This document shows positions 38,720 to 47,322 of a stretch of 64,000 nt of DNA, piece after piece. Origin of the DNA: JBFWUW01 sp050247075. Its GTDB lineage: Bacteria; Planctomycetota; Planctomycetia; Pirellulales; JBFWUW01. Under the pieces are notes generated by a model, which had not been told where the DNA came from, ran no database searches, and worked only from the letters and a program-made list of their open reading frames with translations. Position 1 is the stretch's first letter; each line of letters opens with the position of its first letter. A program made the translations under genes and the position numbers. The stretch is taken from contig JBFWUW010000015.1 in assembly GCA_050247075.1 (NCBI GenBank), forward strand, positions 41,024 through 105,023. Reading direction: 5' to 3'.

Positions 38720-39853
38720 CTATTCCATCGCCATCGGGTCGGCGTATTTCTCCAGCAGCTCTGGCGAAATTTTGATTCCCAAGCCGGGCGTGTCGGGCGG
38801 GGCTAGACGGCCGTGGTCGTAGCGTAGCGGCGTGGTAAGGACGTCCCCTTGCAACATGCCGGGCCCGATCAGGTCGGAAGGGAGCGTGAGCTGCCGGATC
38901 GAGGCCCCCAAATGCAACTGGGCCAGCGTACCCGGCCCCAGTTCCACCGTGCTGCCCAACAGCAGGCCCACGCCGGCCGTTTGGGCCAGGTCGGCCACCA
39001 GCCGCGCCGGCCCAATGCCGCCGCTGTTGGTGGTGGCGATGTTGAAAGCGTCCAGCGAATCGTGCTTGAGGTATTCCAAAGCGGCGGCCGGCGTGCTGAC
39101 ATGTTCCAGCAACGGCACCTGGACCAGCTTGCGCAGGCGGGCCAGATCCTCGGCCCCGCGGCCGGCGACGGGCGTCTCCACGCCGTCCAGTTCAAAGCGT
39201 TGCAAGCGGCGGATGTTGCGCACCGCCTGTTCAAAATTCCAGCCTTCGTTGGGATCAAGCTTGATACTGGCCCCAGTTCCGGCCGCCTCCCGCAAGGCCG
39301 CCAGGCGGGCTTCGTCCAAGTCAAAATCGACGCCCACCTTGAGCTTGAAAGCGTCAAAGCCCTCGGCGACTTTTTGCTTGATCTCCTCGCGGAGCAGTTT
39401 GAGATCGTCGCGAATGTACGCCACCCACGACACCCGCACCGCCGGCCGCTGCCGGCCCCCCAATAACTGGTAGACCGGCACGCCCGCCTGTTGGCCTTGC
39501 AGGTCGTGGCACAGCATGTCGGCGGCGCAGCGGGCCGCCTGATTGGGCGCGGACGATTCGTCCTTGGGAAAGGCCTCGTCGAAATCGGCATGCAGCGACT
39601 GCACATCGAAGGGATCGCGGCCGATGAGAAATTTTTCCAGCCGTTCGCGATAGGCACCCAGCGCCGGGTAGTCCTCCGGCTCCACATCGGACATTTCTCC
39701 CCAACCGGCCAGGCCGCTATCGCTGGTGGCTTTCACCATGATATAGCGAGAAACTTCCACCTTGCCGCGTGCCTCGCCCCCGGCCTTCGCGATTTGCGTG
39801 GCATACAACCGCGGCACGGCCACGGCATGCAGTTGAACGTGCGTGATTTTCAT
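38720..39853 (-). CDS. Enolase-superfamily enzyme (mandelate racemase/muconate cycloisomerase-like)
   Basis: This 377-residue protein has the enolase-superfamily capping domain (residues 1-125) and barrel. Metal and acid-base residues are KLKVG (Lys-x-Lys), KLDPNEGW, ELDGVETPV and PLLEHV. The seventh strand reads AFNIATTNSGGIG, without the second Lys of the muconate-lactonizing subgroup (usually NIKxxKxGG), so a racemase/epimerase or dehydratase with a different base is more likely. It is co-oriented with an MFS transporter from which it is separated by the R1 element. The acid-sugar substrate is inferred from the pairing. Confidence 0.82.
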   Translation of the reverse strand: MKITHVQLHAVAVPRLYATQIAKAGGEARGKVEVSRYIMVKATSDSGLAGWGEMSDVEPEDYPALGAYRERLEKFLIGRDPFDVQSLHADFDEAFPKDESSAPNQAARCAADMLCHDLQGQQAGVPVYQLLGGRQRPAVRVSWVAYIRDDLKLLREEIKQKVAEGFDAFKLKVGVDFDLDEARLAALREAAGTGASIKLDPNEGWNFEQAVRNIRRLQRFELDGVETPVAGRGAEDLARLRKLVQVPLLEHVSTPAAALEYLKHDSLDAFNIATTNSGGIGPARLVADLAQTAGVGLLLGSTVELGPGTLAQLHLGASIRQLTLPSDLIGPGMLQGDVLTTPLRYDHGRLAPPDTPGLGIKISPELLEKYADPMAME

Positions 39854-39870
39854 GGGGTGTCCTGAAGTAT

Positions 39871-40024
39871 CGTCGCGTTTCGCTCCGCGAAACTGCGCCG
39901 GCCGTGAGGGGTGGGGATTGGAAATAGGGAACGGTCTTACCAACGGAAACCGTCGGACGGTCTTTGGACAATGATAAGCTGTCGCGCCTTCCACCCGACG
40001 CCTTTTCGCGGAGCGAAAAGCGAC
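39871..40024. repeat. R1 element, copy a
   Basis: An about 154-base element begins CGTCGCGTTTCGCTCCGCGA and ends TTTTCGCGGAGCGAAAAGCG, so its ends are near-inverted. Internal CCTTCCACCCGACGC and CGTCG stretches are also shared with the copies at 48744-48899, 56688-56832 and, inverted, 61258-61413. Confidence 0.85.
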
Positions 40025-40054
40025 ATTAATTGATTCGTCGTCTCGGGACGCCCG

Positions 40055-41527
40055 CTACAAGTTGTTCGATTCCTCTTGGGAAACATTCCGTTGGTCCAGC
40101 GACCGGGTGCAATCTATCAGCAGCCAGCAAAGTCCGCTGCCGATATAGGCGGCGGCCAGCAGAATGAAAACGGGTGTGTAGTTAAAGGATTCGACCGGTC
40201 CGGCTGGTCCCGGCGACACGGTCTTGAAGTACTCGACGATTTTGCCGATCACCAGCACCATCACCACGCCGCCGACCGTGCCAGAGGTGTTGATGATACT
40301 GAAGACGGGGGCGGTGTACTTGCCGGCGATGTCGGTGCATGCGCCCCACACGGTGGGCTGGCCCATGTCGAAGAAGAACTTCACCGCGAACAAGGCCAGC
40401 GCCGCCCCCACGGCCGATTGTTGCGAGATGACCGCTACCAATAAGGCCGCCGCCAACACGGGACAAGTACCGCCAACGATGCTTCTCGCCCAGCGGCGTC
40501 CTACCGCGCGTATCAACATATCGTTCAAGAATCCCCCCAACATGCCGCCAAACGCCCCGCCCCACAACGGCAACGTGGCCAGCCCGCCCGCCAGCGCGAT
40601 GTTCAGGCCCTTGGCATTCAAGAAATACTCGCCCAGGTAGATGGAGTAAAAGCTATCCGCCCCCGCCGCCAGGAATTGCATGACGACAATCATCAGCACG
40701 TTGCGGTCGGTCAGCAGCCGCCGCCACGGTACGGCATGCTTGCCGGTCGCGACTGGCAAGCGGCCTTGGTCGATGATGGCCCGCTCGGCGTCGTTGACTC
40801 GCTTGTCTTCTTGCGGCGAATTGCGAAACAGCCACAAGAAGAGCACGGCCAAGGCCACGCCGACGGCCGACAGCACCACCAGCGCCGACTGCCAATGCAA
40901 GCCGCACCAGCCGATCAACACCGTGGCAAACAGAAACGGCGACATGGCCCCACCCGCCCGGCCAAAAAACGACGCTACCCAGCCCTGCAAAAACGTGCGA
41001 ATACGCGCCGGAAACCAAACTTGCGAGACCTTGGACAAGGTCGGGTAGCAACCCGCCTGCGACAGGCCCATCACAAACCGCTGCCCCCATAAAAACGGGG
41101 GAACAGCCAGCGAAAAATTAATCGACAGCCAAGGAATGCGCAGGGCCACTTGTTGCTTCCACAACATCCAGGCGGGACTGGCCAGGCCCAATACGCCCAG
41201 GGACAGCGACCAGGCCAAGATCAAGGCGGCCAGCAGATAATGCGCCCCCAGCATGTCGCACAGTATGCCGCCGGGAATTTGCCCAATGCCGTAGGCCGTG
41301 TTGAAGGCGGTCGCCATCCAGGCCGTATCGTCAACCGTGTAGTTGTACTCCTCGCGCAGCGCCGGGCCGATGAAATTCCAGGTGTAGCGATGCAGGTAGA
41401 GCACCCAGCTCGTCGCGCATGACAGAGCAAAAATCAGCCAGCGGATGCGACTAGCAAGCCCTGGCGGCCCGGCGTCGTTGGTGTCGCCATGCGGCGGAAG
41501 CGGCGGCGAGGGGGAGGGATTGGACAT
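40055..41527 (-). CDS. MFS transporter, anion:cation-symporter-like
   Basis: This 490-residue integral membrane protein has twelve predicted segments and the MFS signature between TM2 and TM3, GGILCDMLGAHYLLA. FVMGLSQAGCYPTLSKVSQVWFP is characteristic of the hexuronate/galactonate (ACS) group of symporters. The N-terminus MSNPSPSPPLPPHG is cytosolic. It is transcribed toward the enolase-superfamily gene 201 bases away, suggesting uptake of an acid sugar that this enzyme acts on. The frame upstream of ATG 41527 is not family-like. Confidence 0.9.
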   Translation of the reverse strand: MSNPSPSPPLPPHGDTNDAGPPGLASRIRWLIFALSCATSWVLYLHRYTWNFIGPALREEYNYTVDDTAWMATAFNTAYGIGQIPGGILCDMLGAHYLLAALILAWSLSLGVLGLASPAWMLWKQQVALRIPWLSINFSLAVPPFLWGQRFVMGLSQAGCYPTLSKVSQVWFPARIRTFLQGWVASFFGRAGGAMSPFLFATVLIGWCGLHWQSALVVLSAVGVALAVLFLWLFRNSPQEDKRVNDAERAIIDQGRLPVATGKHAVPWRRLLTDRNVLMIVVMQFLAAGADSFYSIYLGEYFLNAKGLNIALAGGLATLPLWGGAFGGMLGGFLNDMLIRAVGRRWARSIVGGTCPVLAAALLVAVISQQSAVGAALALFAVKFFFDMGQPTVWGACTDIAGKYTAPVFSIINTSGTVGGVVMVLVIGKIVEYFKTVSPGPAGPVESFNYTPVFILLAAAYIGSGLCWLLIDCTRSLDQRNVSQEESNNL

Positions 41528-41583
41528 CAATCGCCCGCGATGGGATGGTGAATGGCGGGCCCCCAACTTTCCGACGATCTACC

Positions 41584-42213
41584 CTAGATCGCCTCGATCG
41601 ACAACCCGCGGCGCATTCGTTCGGACCTCCGCAAATGGTCGATTTGAGCGGCCACGTCGCGGACGTCGGCAATGCCGGGCACGACCAGTTCCGGGCTGGT
41701 CCGGTCACTGGAGGTGATCGTGAGCGTGCCGGTCCCCATGATCCGTTCGATCGGACCCTGGGAGACGGCGATATCGTCCATGTCGATGACTTCCACCCGA
41801 TCGATCAGACGATACAGCAGCCCGCGTTCGTGAAAAAAGCGGAAGGTCGTCAGCCGATAGCGGACACTCATGCGGCGGTACAGCAGCAGCACGGTTTGCA
41901 ACAGCCACAGCAGCGGCACGACGATGGCCACGCCGATCCAAGCTGGCGGAAACATCACGCCCAACACAATGCCGCCAATGGTGGCCAGGATGCAGCCGAC
42001 CCAGCCCCCCAGCATCGCCTTGGAGGAGTAAGTTCCCTGCCAGACTTCCTCTTCGGCCACGTCGGGTTTGTCACGATGTCCCACGGCTTGTTGATAACGT
42101 TCCTTGCCCGACATCGGGGCCGCGGCTTCCGCCTTTGGAGTGAGCGGGCCGCCGCACTTCGAGCAGAACTCGCTTCCATCGGCCACGTCGGCTCCACATT
42201 TATGACAGATCAT
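41584..42213 (-). CDS. Zinc-ribbon protein with two membrane helices and a bacterial PH domain
   Basis: This 209-residue protein has an N-terminal zinc ribbon MICHKCGADVADGSEFCSKCGGPL. Two membrane segments (LGGWVGCILATIGGIVLGVMF and WIGVAIVVPLLWLLQTVLLL) are followed by a bPH2-like (DUF304) domain: YRLTTFRFFHERGLLYRLIDRVEVIDMDDIAV and GTLTITSSDRTSPELVVPGI. It is probably a membrane-bound adaptor. It is co-oriented with the MFS gene 57 bases away; no function can be assigned. Confidence 0.82.
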   Translation of the reverse strand: MICHKCGADVADGSEFCSKCGGPLTPKAEAAAPMSGKERYQQAVGHRDKPDVAEEEVWQGTYSSKAMLGGWVGCILATIGGIVLGVMFPPAWIGVAIVVPLLWLLQTVLLLYRRMSVRYRLTTFRFFHERGLLYRLIDRVEVIDMDDIAVSQGPIERIMGTGTLTITSSDRTSPELVVPGIADVRDVAAQIDHLRRSERMRRGLSIEAI

Positions 42214-42472
42214 CCGCGATTATCCTGTGCAAGAAACAAGGGGAGCAGATTTCAGAGGCCTTTATAATATCGTGCCCAGCCACCATCGCGCCAACAGCGC
42301 CGCCGTTTTAAGCCGGCATGGCTACGTAGCCACATGGCTCCTGCCATGTTGGCTTGAGTCGAGTACGATGGTCCATTGCCAGCAACCACGCTTGGAAATG
42401 GAACACCACTCGCGCATCAAGCCGGCAAAGCAGGAGCTTTGCGGCTACGTTTCATCCTTCATCCTTCCGCCT
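42214..42472. other. Intergenic region with short palindromes
   Basis: No gene. It contains GGCATGGCTACGTAGCCACATGG-type short palindromes and the sequence CATCAAGCCGGCAAAGCAGG, which has a close relative at 62116-62135. A CTTCATCCTT simple repeat follows (42452-42482). Confidence 0.5.
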
Positions 42473-43174
42473 TCATCCTTTCCTGACCGCCCACCAATCC
42501 CAGTCGTGGTCGGGCAGGTAGGACCAGCCATGTTCCAGCAGCGGGTGGCGGTAGTCCTCGGTGCAGTCGATCCAGCCGGCGGCGGCCAGGTGCTGGTGCC
42601 ACCAATCGAGAGGGCGGATGCAGACGTGCGTGGGGTCCTCCTTCGCCAGGTCGCGGCCCTGCCGCTGGCCCAGTTCCGCCGTGTCGAGGACGCAAAAGAA
42701 CCGTGCGCCCGGCCGGGCCACGCGATGCAATTCGACCAGAGCATGCGGCACCAACCGCGGCTGCCAATGCTCGGCACTCTGATGCGAGTGGATAAACGCG
42801 AACGTCCCCTCGCCAAACAGATGCAGATTCACCACATCGCACACATGCAGCGACAAGCTGTGTGCGGCATCCGCATCATTCGACACGCGGCACTCGTCAC
42901 TCCAGACTCGTTTTCTTCCCATTTCAATCATGGCCTCGCTTACGTCCACGCCATGCGCCGCGACACCGGAGGCGGCCAGCCCTGCGGTGAGCGATCCGCA
43001 CGCGCAGCCCACGTCCAGCAGCGGCTGACCGCGCAGGCCAAACACATCGACCAGCCAGCGGCCATATTTGCGCTGCCAATCGCCAAAATGCAGATAGTCC
43101 AGCCCCTCGGCCTGGTGTTCTTGGTAGTAGTCGAGATTGAAGGCGGTGGAACGGAGGTTGCGGAAGTGGGGCAT
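42473..43174 (-). CDS. Class I SAM-dependent methyltransferase
   Basis: This 233-residue enzyme has motif I LLDVGCACGSLTAGLAASG, motif II-like HGVDVSEAMIEMGRKRV and a VELHRVARPGARFFCVLD strand. Between motif I and the next strand it carries an odd segment SDECRVSNDADAAHS encoded by the same CGACACGCGGCACTCGTCAC simple-repeat type found between genes. It is the last minus-strand gene of the particle locus; it follows the GT9-FkbM fusion across an R4 element. Starts at 43207 (TTG, inside R4) and 43174 (ATG) are possible; the ATG is chosen. The acceptor is unknown. Confidence 0.8.
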   Translation of the reverse strand: MPHFRNLRSTAFNLDYYQEHQAEGLDYLHFGDWQRKYGRWLVDVFGLRGQPLLDVGCACGSLTAGLAASGVAAHGVDVSEAMIEMGRKRVWSDECRVSNDADAAHSLSLHVCDVVNLHLFGEGTFAFIHSHQSAEHWQPRLVPHALVELHRVARPGARFFCVLDTAELGQRQGRDLAKEDPTHVCIRPLDWWHQHLAAAGWIDCTEDYRHPLLEHGWSYLPDHDWDWWAVRKG

Positions 43175-43193
43175 GGGCGGAAAGGATGAAGGC

Positions 43194-43345
43194 GTAGGGT
43201 GGGACAAGCGGGTATCGGTTTTTCCATTTGACGACGGTCTACCCGCGATGTCCCACCGATTGCGGCCGTCTTCGCGGGTGATGGTGGGACATCGCGGGCA
43301 TGCCCTATTTCAATGGTCCACCAAATTCCGCTTGTCCCACCCTAC
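43194..43345. repeat. R4 element, complete copy
   Basis: This 152-base element has ends GTAGGGTGGGACAAGCGG and its inverse CCGCTTGTCCCACCCTAC and two internal GATGTCCCACC / GGTGGGACATCGCG palindromic arms. Its last bases supply the TAG stop codon of the neighbouring minus-strand gene. Confidence 0.88.
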
Positions 43346-46173
43346 TGGTTTGTGCCCAGCCGCCGGGAGATTTCTTGGGGGAGTTCTGTTGCCAGGTCGT
43401 CGTAGATTTGGTGGCGGTAGTGGGCCGCGAAGTAGGCTTCGCCGATGTGGCGGCGGCCGCGGATGAAGCGGCCGTGCGTGGCGGGTACCCAGTGGATGAC
43501 ATTCGCCGTGGGGGCAAAGTAGTTCACCGGGTGGAGCAGTTTCCAGACGATGATGGCCGGAATGGAAGTCGCCGCGAAGACGTGCCCCGGCCCGCTGTCG
43601 ATTCCCACGCAGAGCGCCGCCCGCCGCGCCAGCGCGGCCAACGTGGCACCGTCGCCTTGTCCGGCGGACTCCCAGAGCGTTTCGTCCGCCGCGGCATCCA
43701 CCGCGATTCCCTCGCGGACCATTAGATTGCCGCCACTCCAGTCCAGCACCAGCGGCAGGCAGCCCGCCGCGCGAACGGCTTGCATGGCTGCCCGCGTGAC
43801 GCAATCGTCCAGGTCTTTCAATCTTCGCCCGCATCTGCCTTGGGTGTGGAACAAAACATAGCGGGCTAGCGTGGCCGCTGGTTCCACAAATCCGCGCGGG
43901 CCCGCGGAGATGCGTTCTAAGAAACGGCTCACGCGGTGCTCCGCCGCCGGATCGCTGGCGATTTCGTACCGGCAAAGGTCCGGCCGCGGCTGTAGGCCAA
44001 AAGTTTCGCGCAGGGAGCGCTCGGCCTTGGTGCTGGGGGAATCGGAGTAGGCCGCGTTCGGTTCCGCCCAGGGAAGCGTGACGGCCAAAGCGTAGCCGTC
44101 GGCCGTTTCTTGCCCCAACCTAATGGCCCGCCGGCACAGGCCGGCCAGCATGCTTTCCGCGCCGGCCCGGCAGGCCACGTCGATTTCCAAATCAGGGTAA
44201 CACGCCCGCATGTGCAGCAGCACGCTGGTGAGTTGCACATGGTCGCCCAGCCCGTGCGGAAAACGCAACAGCAACGGCCCGCGAGCGCAAGGCGTGGCCA
44301 AGAGTTCTTGCAGCAAACGGATCTCATGGCCGTCGGGCCGCGTTTCGCCGGGCCAGCGGCGCATGGGGCAGCGGCCGGTGGGGTTGCGTCCCTCGCGGCG
44401 GGCATGCAACCCGGTCATGGTGCAGCAAGCTCCTTGAAGCTGGTCGCAGTCGCTGCAGATATTCCAACGGGCCGCGTAGCTGGCGGCCGCGGAATGTAAT
44501 GACGAGGCCGGTGCCGCTCCGTGGCCTGTATGGGGCGGCGATAGCCAGAACAGGCCGATCTCTCCCTGGCCGCTGGTCCGCAGCCGCCAATCGAAAAACC
44601 GCCGCCGTATCAGCCGGTCGAACGCTTCGCGGCCGTGATACTCCCCCACGATCTGGCCGATGCGCGACAGGTCGCATTGTTCCAGGATCGACAACTCCGA
44701 CCCTTCGCAGTCGAGCTTGAGCAAGTCGATCCGCCGCCAGCCCCGTTCGTCTTGCAGGGCTTCCAGCGTGACGGCGTGGACGCGGCCCGCCGGGCGGTAG
44801 GCCGACCGATCCCACGACCAATTTCCCTCGGGCGTAAGGCGGCTGGCCCCGGTGTTGGCCGAGCCGGCGAACACGGTGGAAAGCAACTGTTGCGGCTGGC
44901 GTTCGTAAGTGCAGGCCGCCGGAATGATCGTGGCGAAGGGGCCGGCGTTGGCCTGTAGCGCGGCGATGTTGGCCGGATTGGCCTCGACGCAAACCAGTTC
45001 CGCCCGCGGAAATTGCCCGTGGATCCGCCGGGCAAACGCGCCGATGTGTGCGCCGATATCGACGATCGTCCGCGGGCGCGCGGCCAGCTCTCCGCAGCGG
45101 TAGCAGTCATCGAGATAGACCTCGCGGATGACGGCCGCATCGGCCGCGCGATGTTCGGCCCGCAGCCAGTGGTCGCAGTCGATGAGCAGGGGAGCTGGTT
45201 TGACGGTGGAGGAATGCACCGCGGCGTAGTCGGCGATGGAATCGCCTCCTACAAGTTCACGGGCCAGGCCGATCAGCGAGTGCTTCAGGTCGCGGTAGGT
45301 GCGCGCATGGTAGCGGGCGGCAAAGTAGTGCGCGGCGGCGGATTGGTCGCCGCGCAAGTATTTGCCGCAATCGTCGGGCAGCAGATGCACGACGCGCGGT
45401 GACAACCCATAGAAGTGCAACGGGTGATGCCGCCGCCAGACGATGATGGACGGCGTATCGGTCGCACCGGCGATATGGCCCGGCCCACTGTCGATGCCGA
45501 CGAACAGCCGGGCTTGGGCGATCAACGCGGCCAGCACGGCGCCGTCACCCTGGCCCCGTCTGGGCCACAAGGCATCGTCGCGGGCCGCGTTGATAGCGCC
45601 GGCCTGGGTGTGTTGGCCAAGCAATCCGCTGCGGCCGTCGAAATCGAGCAGCAATGGCATGACGCCGCCGCGAACGAGTTCCGGCAACAAGGCGGCGACC
45701 GTTCGCTCGTCGAGGTTCTTGTGCCGCCGCGCGGAGTTCCCCTGGTAATGGATCACCGCTACCGGAAAACGGCCCGCCGCATCGGGCTGTTCGCCCGTGA
45801 CACGCGACAAGTATTGGCGGGCCCGCTGCCCGGCCGCCGCGGAAGGACGAACCTGGTAACGGCAGAGCCGTTCATTCGGGACGATGCCGAAGGTCTCCCG
45901 CAGCGACCGTTCGGCCTTGGTGCTGGGGCTGTTGGGGTAGATCGTTTGCGGCTCGGGCCAGGGAATATCCTGCACCGAGTCGTACCGGCCCAGGTCGAGC
46001 GTTGCATCGAGCGAAAACGACGCACGCGCCAGGCCGTCGAACAGCGTATGCGCGCCGGGCCGGGCCTGTATGTCAATGGTCCAACCGGGCCGCAACTGTT
46101 GCAGATGCCGCAATACCACGGTGAATTGCACGGCGTCACCCAGCCCGTGCGGAAAGCGGAACAGGTGGTTCAT
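43342..46173 (-). CDS. GT9 - FkbM methyltransferase - GT9 fusion protein
   Basis: This 943-residue protein has, in order, a GT9 (heptosyltransferase-like) module (FRFPHGLGDAVQFTVVL ... FVGIDSGPGHIAGATD), an FkbM-type methyltransferase (IVDIGAHIGAFARR, RIDLLKLDCEGSELSIL), a zinc-ribbon-like stretch (WNICSDCDQLQGACC ... GRCPMRRWPG) and a second GT9 module (RFPHGLGDHVQLTSVLLHM ... CVGIDSGPGHVFAATS). The two GT9 modules share identical segments (SPSTKAERSLRETFG), indicating duplication. It overlaps the preceding gene as ATGA, so ATG 46173 is chosen over 46185. It probably builds and methylates a glycan, perhaps on the particle or cell surface. Confidence 0.85.
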   Translation of the reverse strand: MNHLFRFPHGLGDAVQFTVVLRHLQQLRPGWTIDIQARPGAHTLFDGLARASFSLDATLDLGRYDSVQDIPWPEPQTIYPNSPSTKAERSLRETFGIVPNERLCRYQVRPSAAAGQRARQYLSRVTGEQPDAAGRFPVAVIHYQGNSARRHKNLDERTVAALLPELVRGGVMPLLLDFDGRSGLLGQHTQAGAINAARDDALWPRRGQGDGAVLAALIAQARLFVGIDSGPGHIAGATDTPSIIVWRRHHPLHFYGLSPRVVHLLPDDCGKYLRGDQSAAAHYFAARYHARTYRDLKHSLIGLARELVGGDSIADYAAVHSSTVKPAPLLIDCDHWLRAEHRAADAAVIREVYLDDCYRCGELAARPRTIVDIGAHIGAFARRIHGQFPRAELVCVEANPANIAALQANAGPFATIIPAACTYERQPQQLLSTVFAGSANTGASRLTPEGNWSWDRSAYRPAGRVHAVTLEALQDERGWRRIDLLKLDCEGSELSILEQCDLSRIGQIVGEYHGREAFDRLIRRRFFDWRLRTSGQGEIGLFWLSPPHTGHGAAPASSLHSAAASYAARWNICSDCDQLQGACCTMTGLHARREGRNPTGRCPMRRWPGETRPDGHEIRLLQELLATPCARGPLLLRFPHGLGDHVQLTSVLLHMRACYPDLEIDVACRAGAESMLAGLCRRAIRLGQETADGYALAVTLPWAEPNAAYSDSPSTKAERSLRETFGLQPRPDLCRYEIASDPAAEHRVSRFLERISAGPRGFVEPAATLARYVLFHTQGRCGRRLKDLDDCVTRAAMQAVRAAGCLPLVLDWSGGNLMVREGIAVDAAADETLWESAGQGDGATLAALARRAALCVGIDSGPGHVFAATSIPAIIVWKLLHPVNYFAPTANVIHWVPATHGRFIRGRRHIGEAYFAAHYRHQIYDDLATELPQEISRRLGTNQ

Positions 46174-46532
46174 GCCGATGGCCATTTTCCCAAGGGGCAA
46201 TCGAAAGCGCGGCCGCGGGCTTTCAATGACAGCCGGCAACCGCAGCGCCCGCAAACGTCGTCTTGGCGCTGCTCGCACGACTGGCAGATGTGCAAGCGCT
46301 CGGCGTACTGGCCCGCATCGACCGTGCGCAGGCCATCGGCCACGAAGGCGGCCAGCGCCTGGGCCAGATTCCAACCGCGCCGCGCCAAACTTGGCAGCGC
46401 GGCATTCGCCTCATCCGCCATTTCACAGCGGCTATGAATCCGCTCTGGCGGGTGTGGCGAGGAGACGGTTTGCCCGCACCGTTGGCAGCGGTACAGAGCC
46501 GGGGTAGAGGTGGCGAGGAAGTGGCAGGGCAT
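46170..46532 (-). CDS. Cys-rich zinc-ribbon protein
   Basis: This 120-residue protein has an N-terminal CQRCGQ pair and a C-terminal ribbon LHICQSCEQRQDDVCGRCGCRL with DCPLGKWP at the end. The C-terminal ribbon resembles the linker of the downstream fusion protein (ICSDCDQLQGACC ... CPMRRWP), so the pair of genes looks like one zinc-ribbon-GT9 unit later duplicated and fused. It overlaps the GT9 fusion gene by the ATGA junction, so both are translated together. No enzymatic motif is visible. Confidence 0.75.
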   Translation of the reverse strand: MPCHFLATSTPALYRCQRCGQTVSSPHPPERIHSRCEMADEANAALPSLARRGWNLAQALAAFVADGLRTVDAGQYAERLHICQSCEQRQDDVCGRCGCRLSLKARGRAFDCPLGKWPSA

Positions 46533-46824
46533 GGAGTAAAAAGCTAGCGGTTGTCAGTGTTCGGTGTTCGGAAATTTGTAGGAGGCGATTCCATCGCCGA
46601 TGGCGGTTGTTATCTGCCGGAATCGGCGATGGAATCGCCGACTGCGTTCTCCCTCGCCCTTTGGGAGAGGGTCGGGGTGAGGGTTGTTGCGTGGACCGTC
46701 TTTTGCCGCATCCCCCTCTCCCCAGCCCTCTCCCGGAGTACCGGGAGAGGGGGCAGTGCGCCGCCCGCGATCGGCGATGGAATCGCCTGCTTCAGCCTTT
46801 CGCCTTCATCCTTCCGCCTTTCCT
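46533..46824. repeat. Composite R3-R2-R3 repeat element
   Basis: A left R3 end (TAGGAGGCGATTCCATCGCC, about 46580-46606), a second inverted R3 end (46622-46646), an R2 core (46648-46754; CCGGAGTACCGGGAGAGGG) and a right R3 end (about 46771-46794, CGGCGATGGAATCGCCTGC) fill the gap between two structural genes. A CTTTCGCCTTCATCC simple repeat follows. No gene. Confidence 0.8.
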
Positions 46825-47262
46825 CTACAGTGCCGTGATTTGGACGGTGGACGCATAATGGTCACAGTGGCCGGGTCCGCCCGTGGCGAGGATCGGCAGG
46901 GCGTGTTCGCGGCAATCGCGGGGGAAGCTCAGACCCAGGCGGTCGTAACCCAATGTGCTGGGACTGCCGCCGAGCCGGATGAACGTCACGTAGTAGGCAC
47001 CCGGCGCAACGAGCAGTTCCAGACGGTAGTAGCCGCAGACCGGCGGAAACTCCACCGCGTACCAGCAACTTCCGACGGGGTGGACCACATAGCTGCCATC
47101 CAGCAGTTCGCACTCCTCGCACAGCACGGCAAACCGGTCGCGCATGTTGACAACATCAATCTGGTAGCTGGCCGGCGTGGTGCCTGGCAGGCAACTCACG
47201 CATTCCGCCAAGGCCGCGGATGAGTGGGAGGAAGAGTCGGTGGGACAACAGCAGGGAAACAT
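46825..47262 (-). CDS. Cys-rich structural-locus protein, unknown
   Basis: This 145-residue protein has nine or so cysteines (MFPCCCPTD, LAECVSCLPG, CEECELLDGSY, GSCWYAVEFPPVCGYY, DCREH, GHCDHY) and a beta-rich middle (YRLELLVAPGAYYVTFIRLGG). There is no signal peptide. It is transcribed between the particle-type genes and the sugar-modification genes with a 60-base gap; a minor particle component is possible. I do not recognise the family. Confidence 0.6.
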   Translation of the reverse strand: MFPCCCPTDSSSHSSAALAECVSCLPGTTPASYQIDVVNMRDRFAVLCEECELLDGSYVVHPVGSCWYAVEFPPVCGYYRLELLVAPGAYYVTFIRLGGSPSTLGYDRLGLSFPRDCREHALPILATGGPGHCDHYASTVQITAL

Positions 47263-47322
47263 GGGATTTTTGATTTTTGATTTTCGATTTTGGATTGATG
47301 TGATTCAGCCTTTCGCCTTTCC

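Noticed and set aside
43175..43207. Upstream TTG start for the methyltransferase
   Set aside because: It begins inside the R4 element; the ATG at 43174 gives a normal family start.
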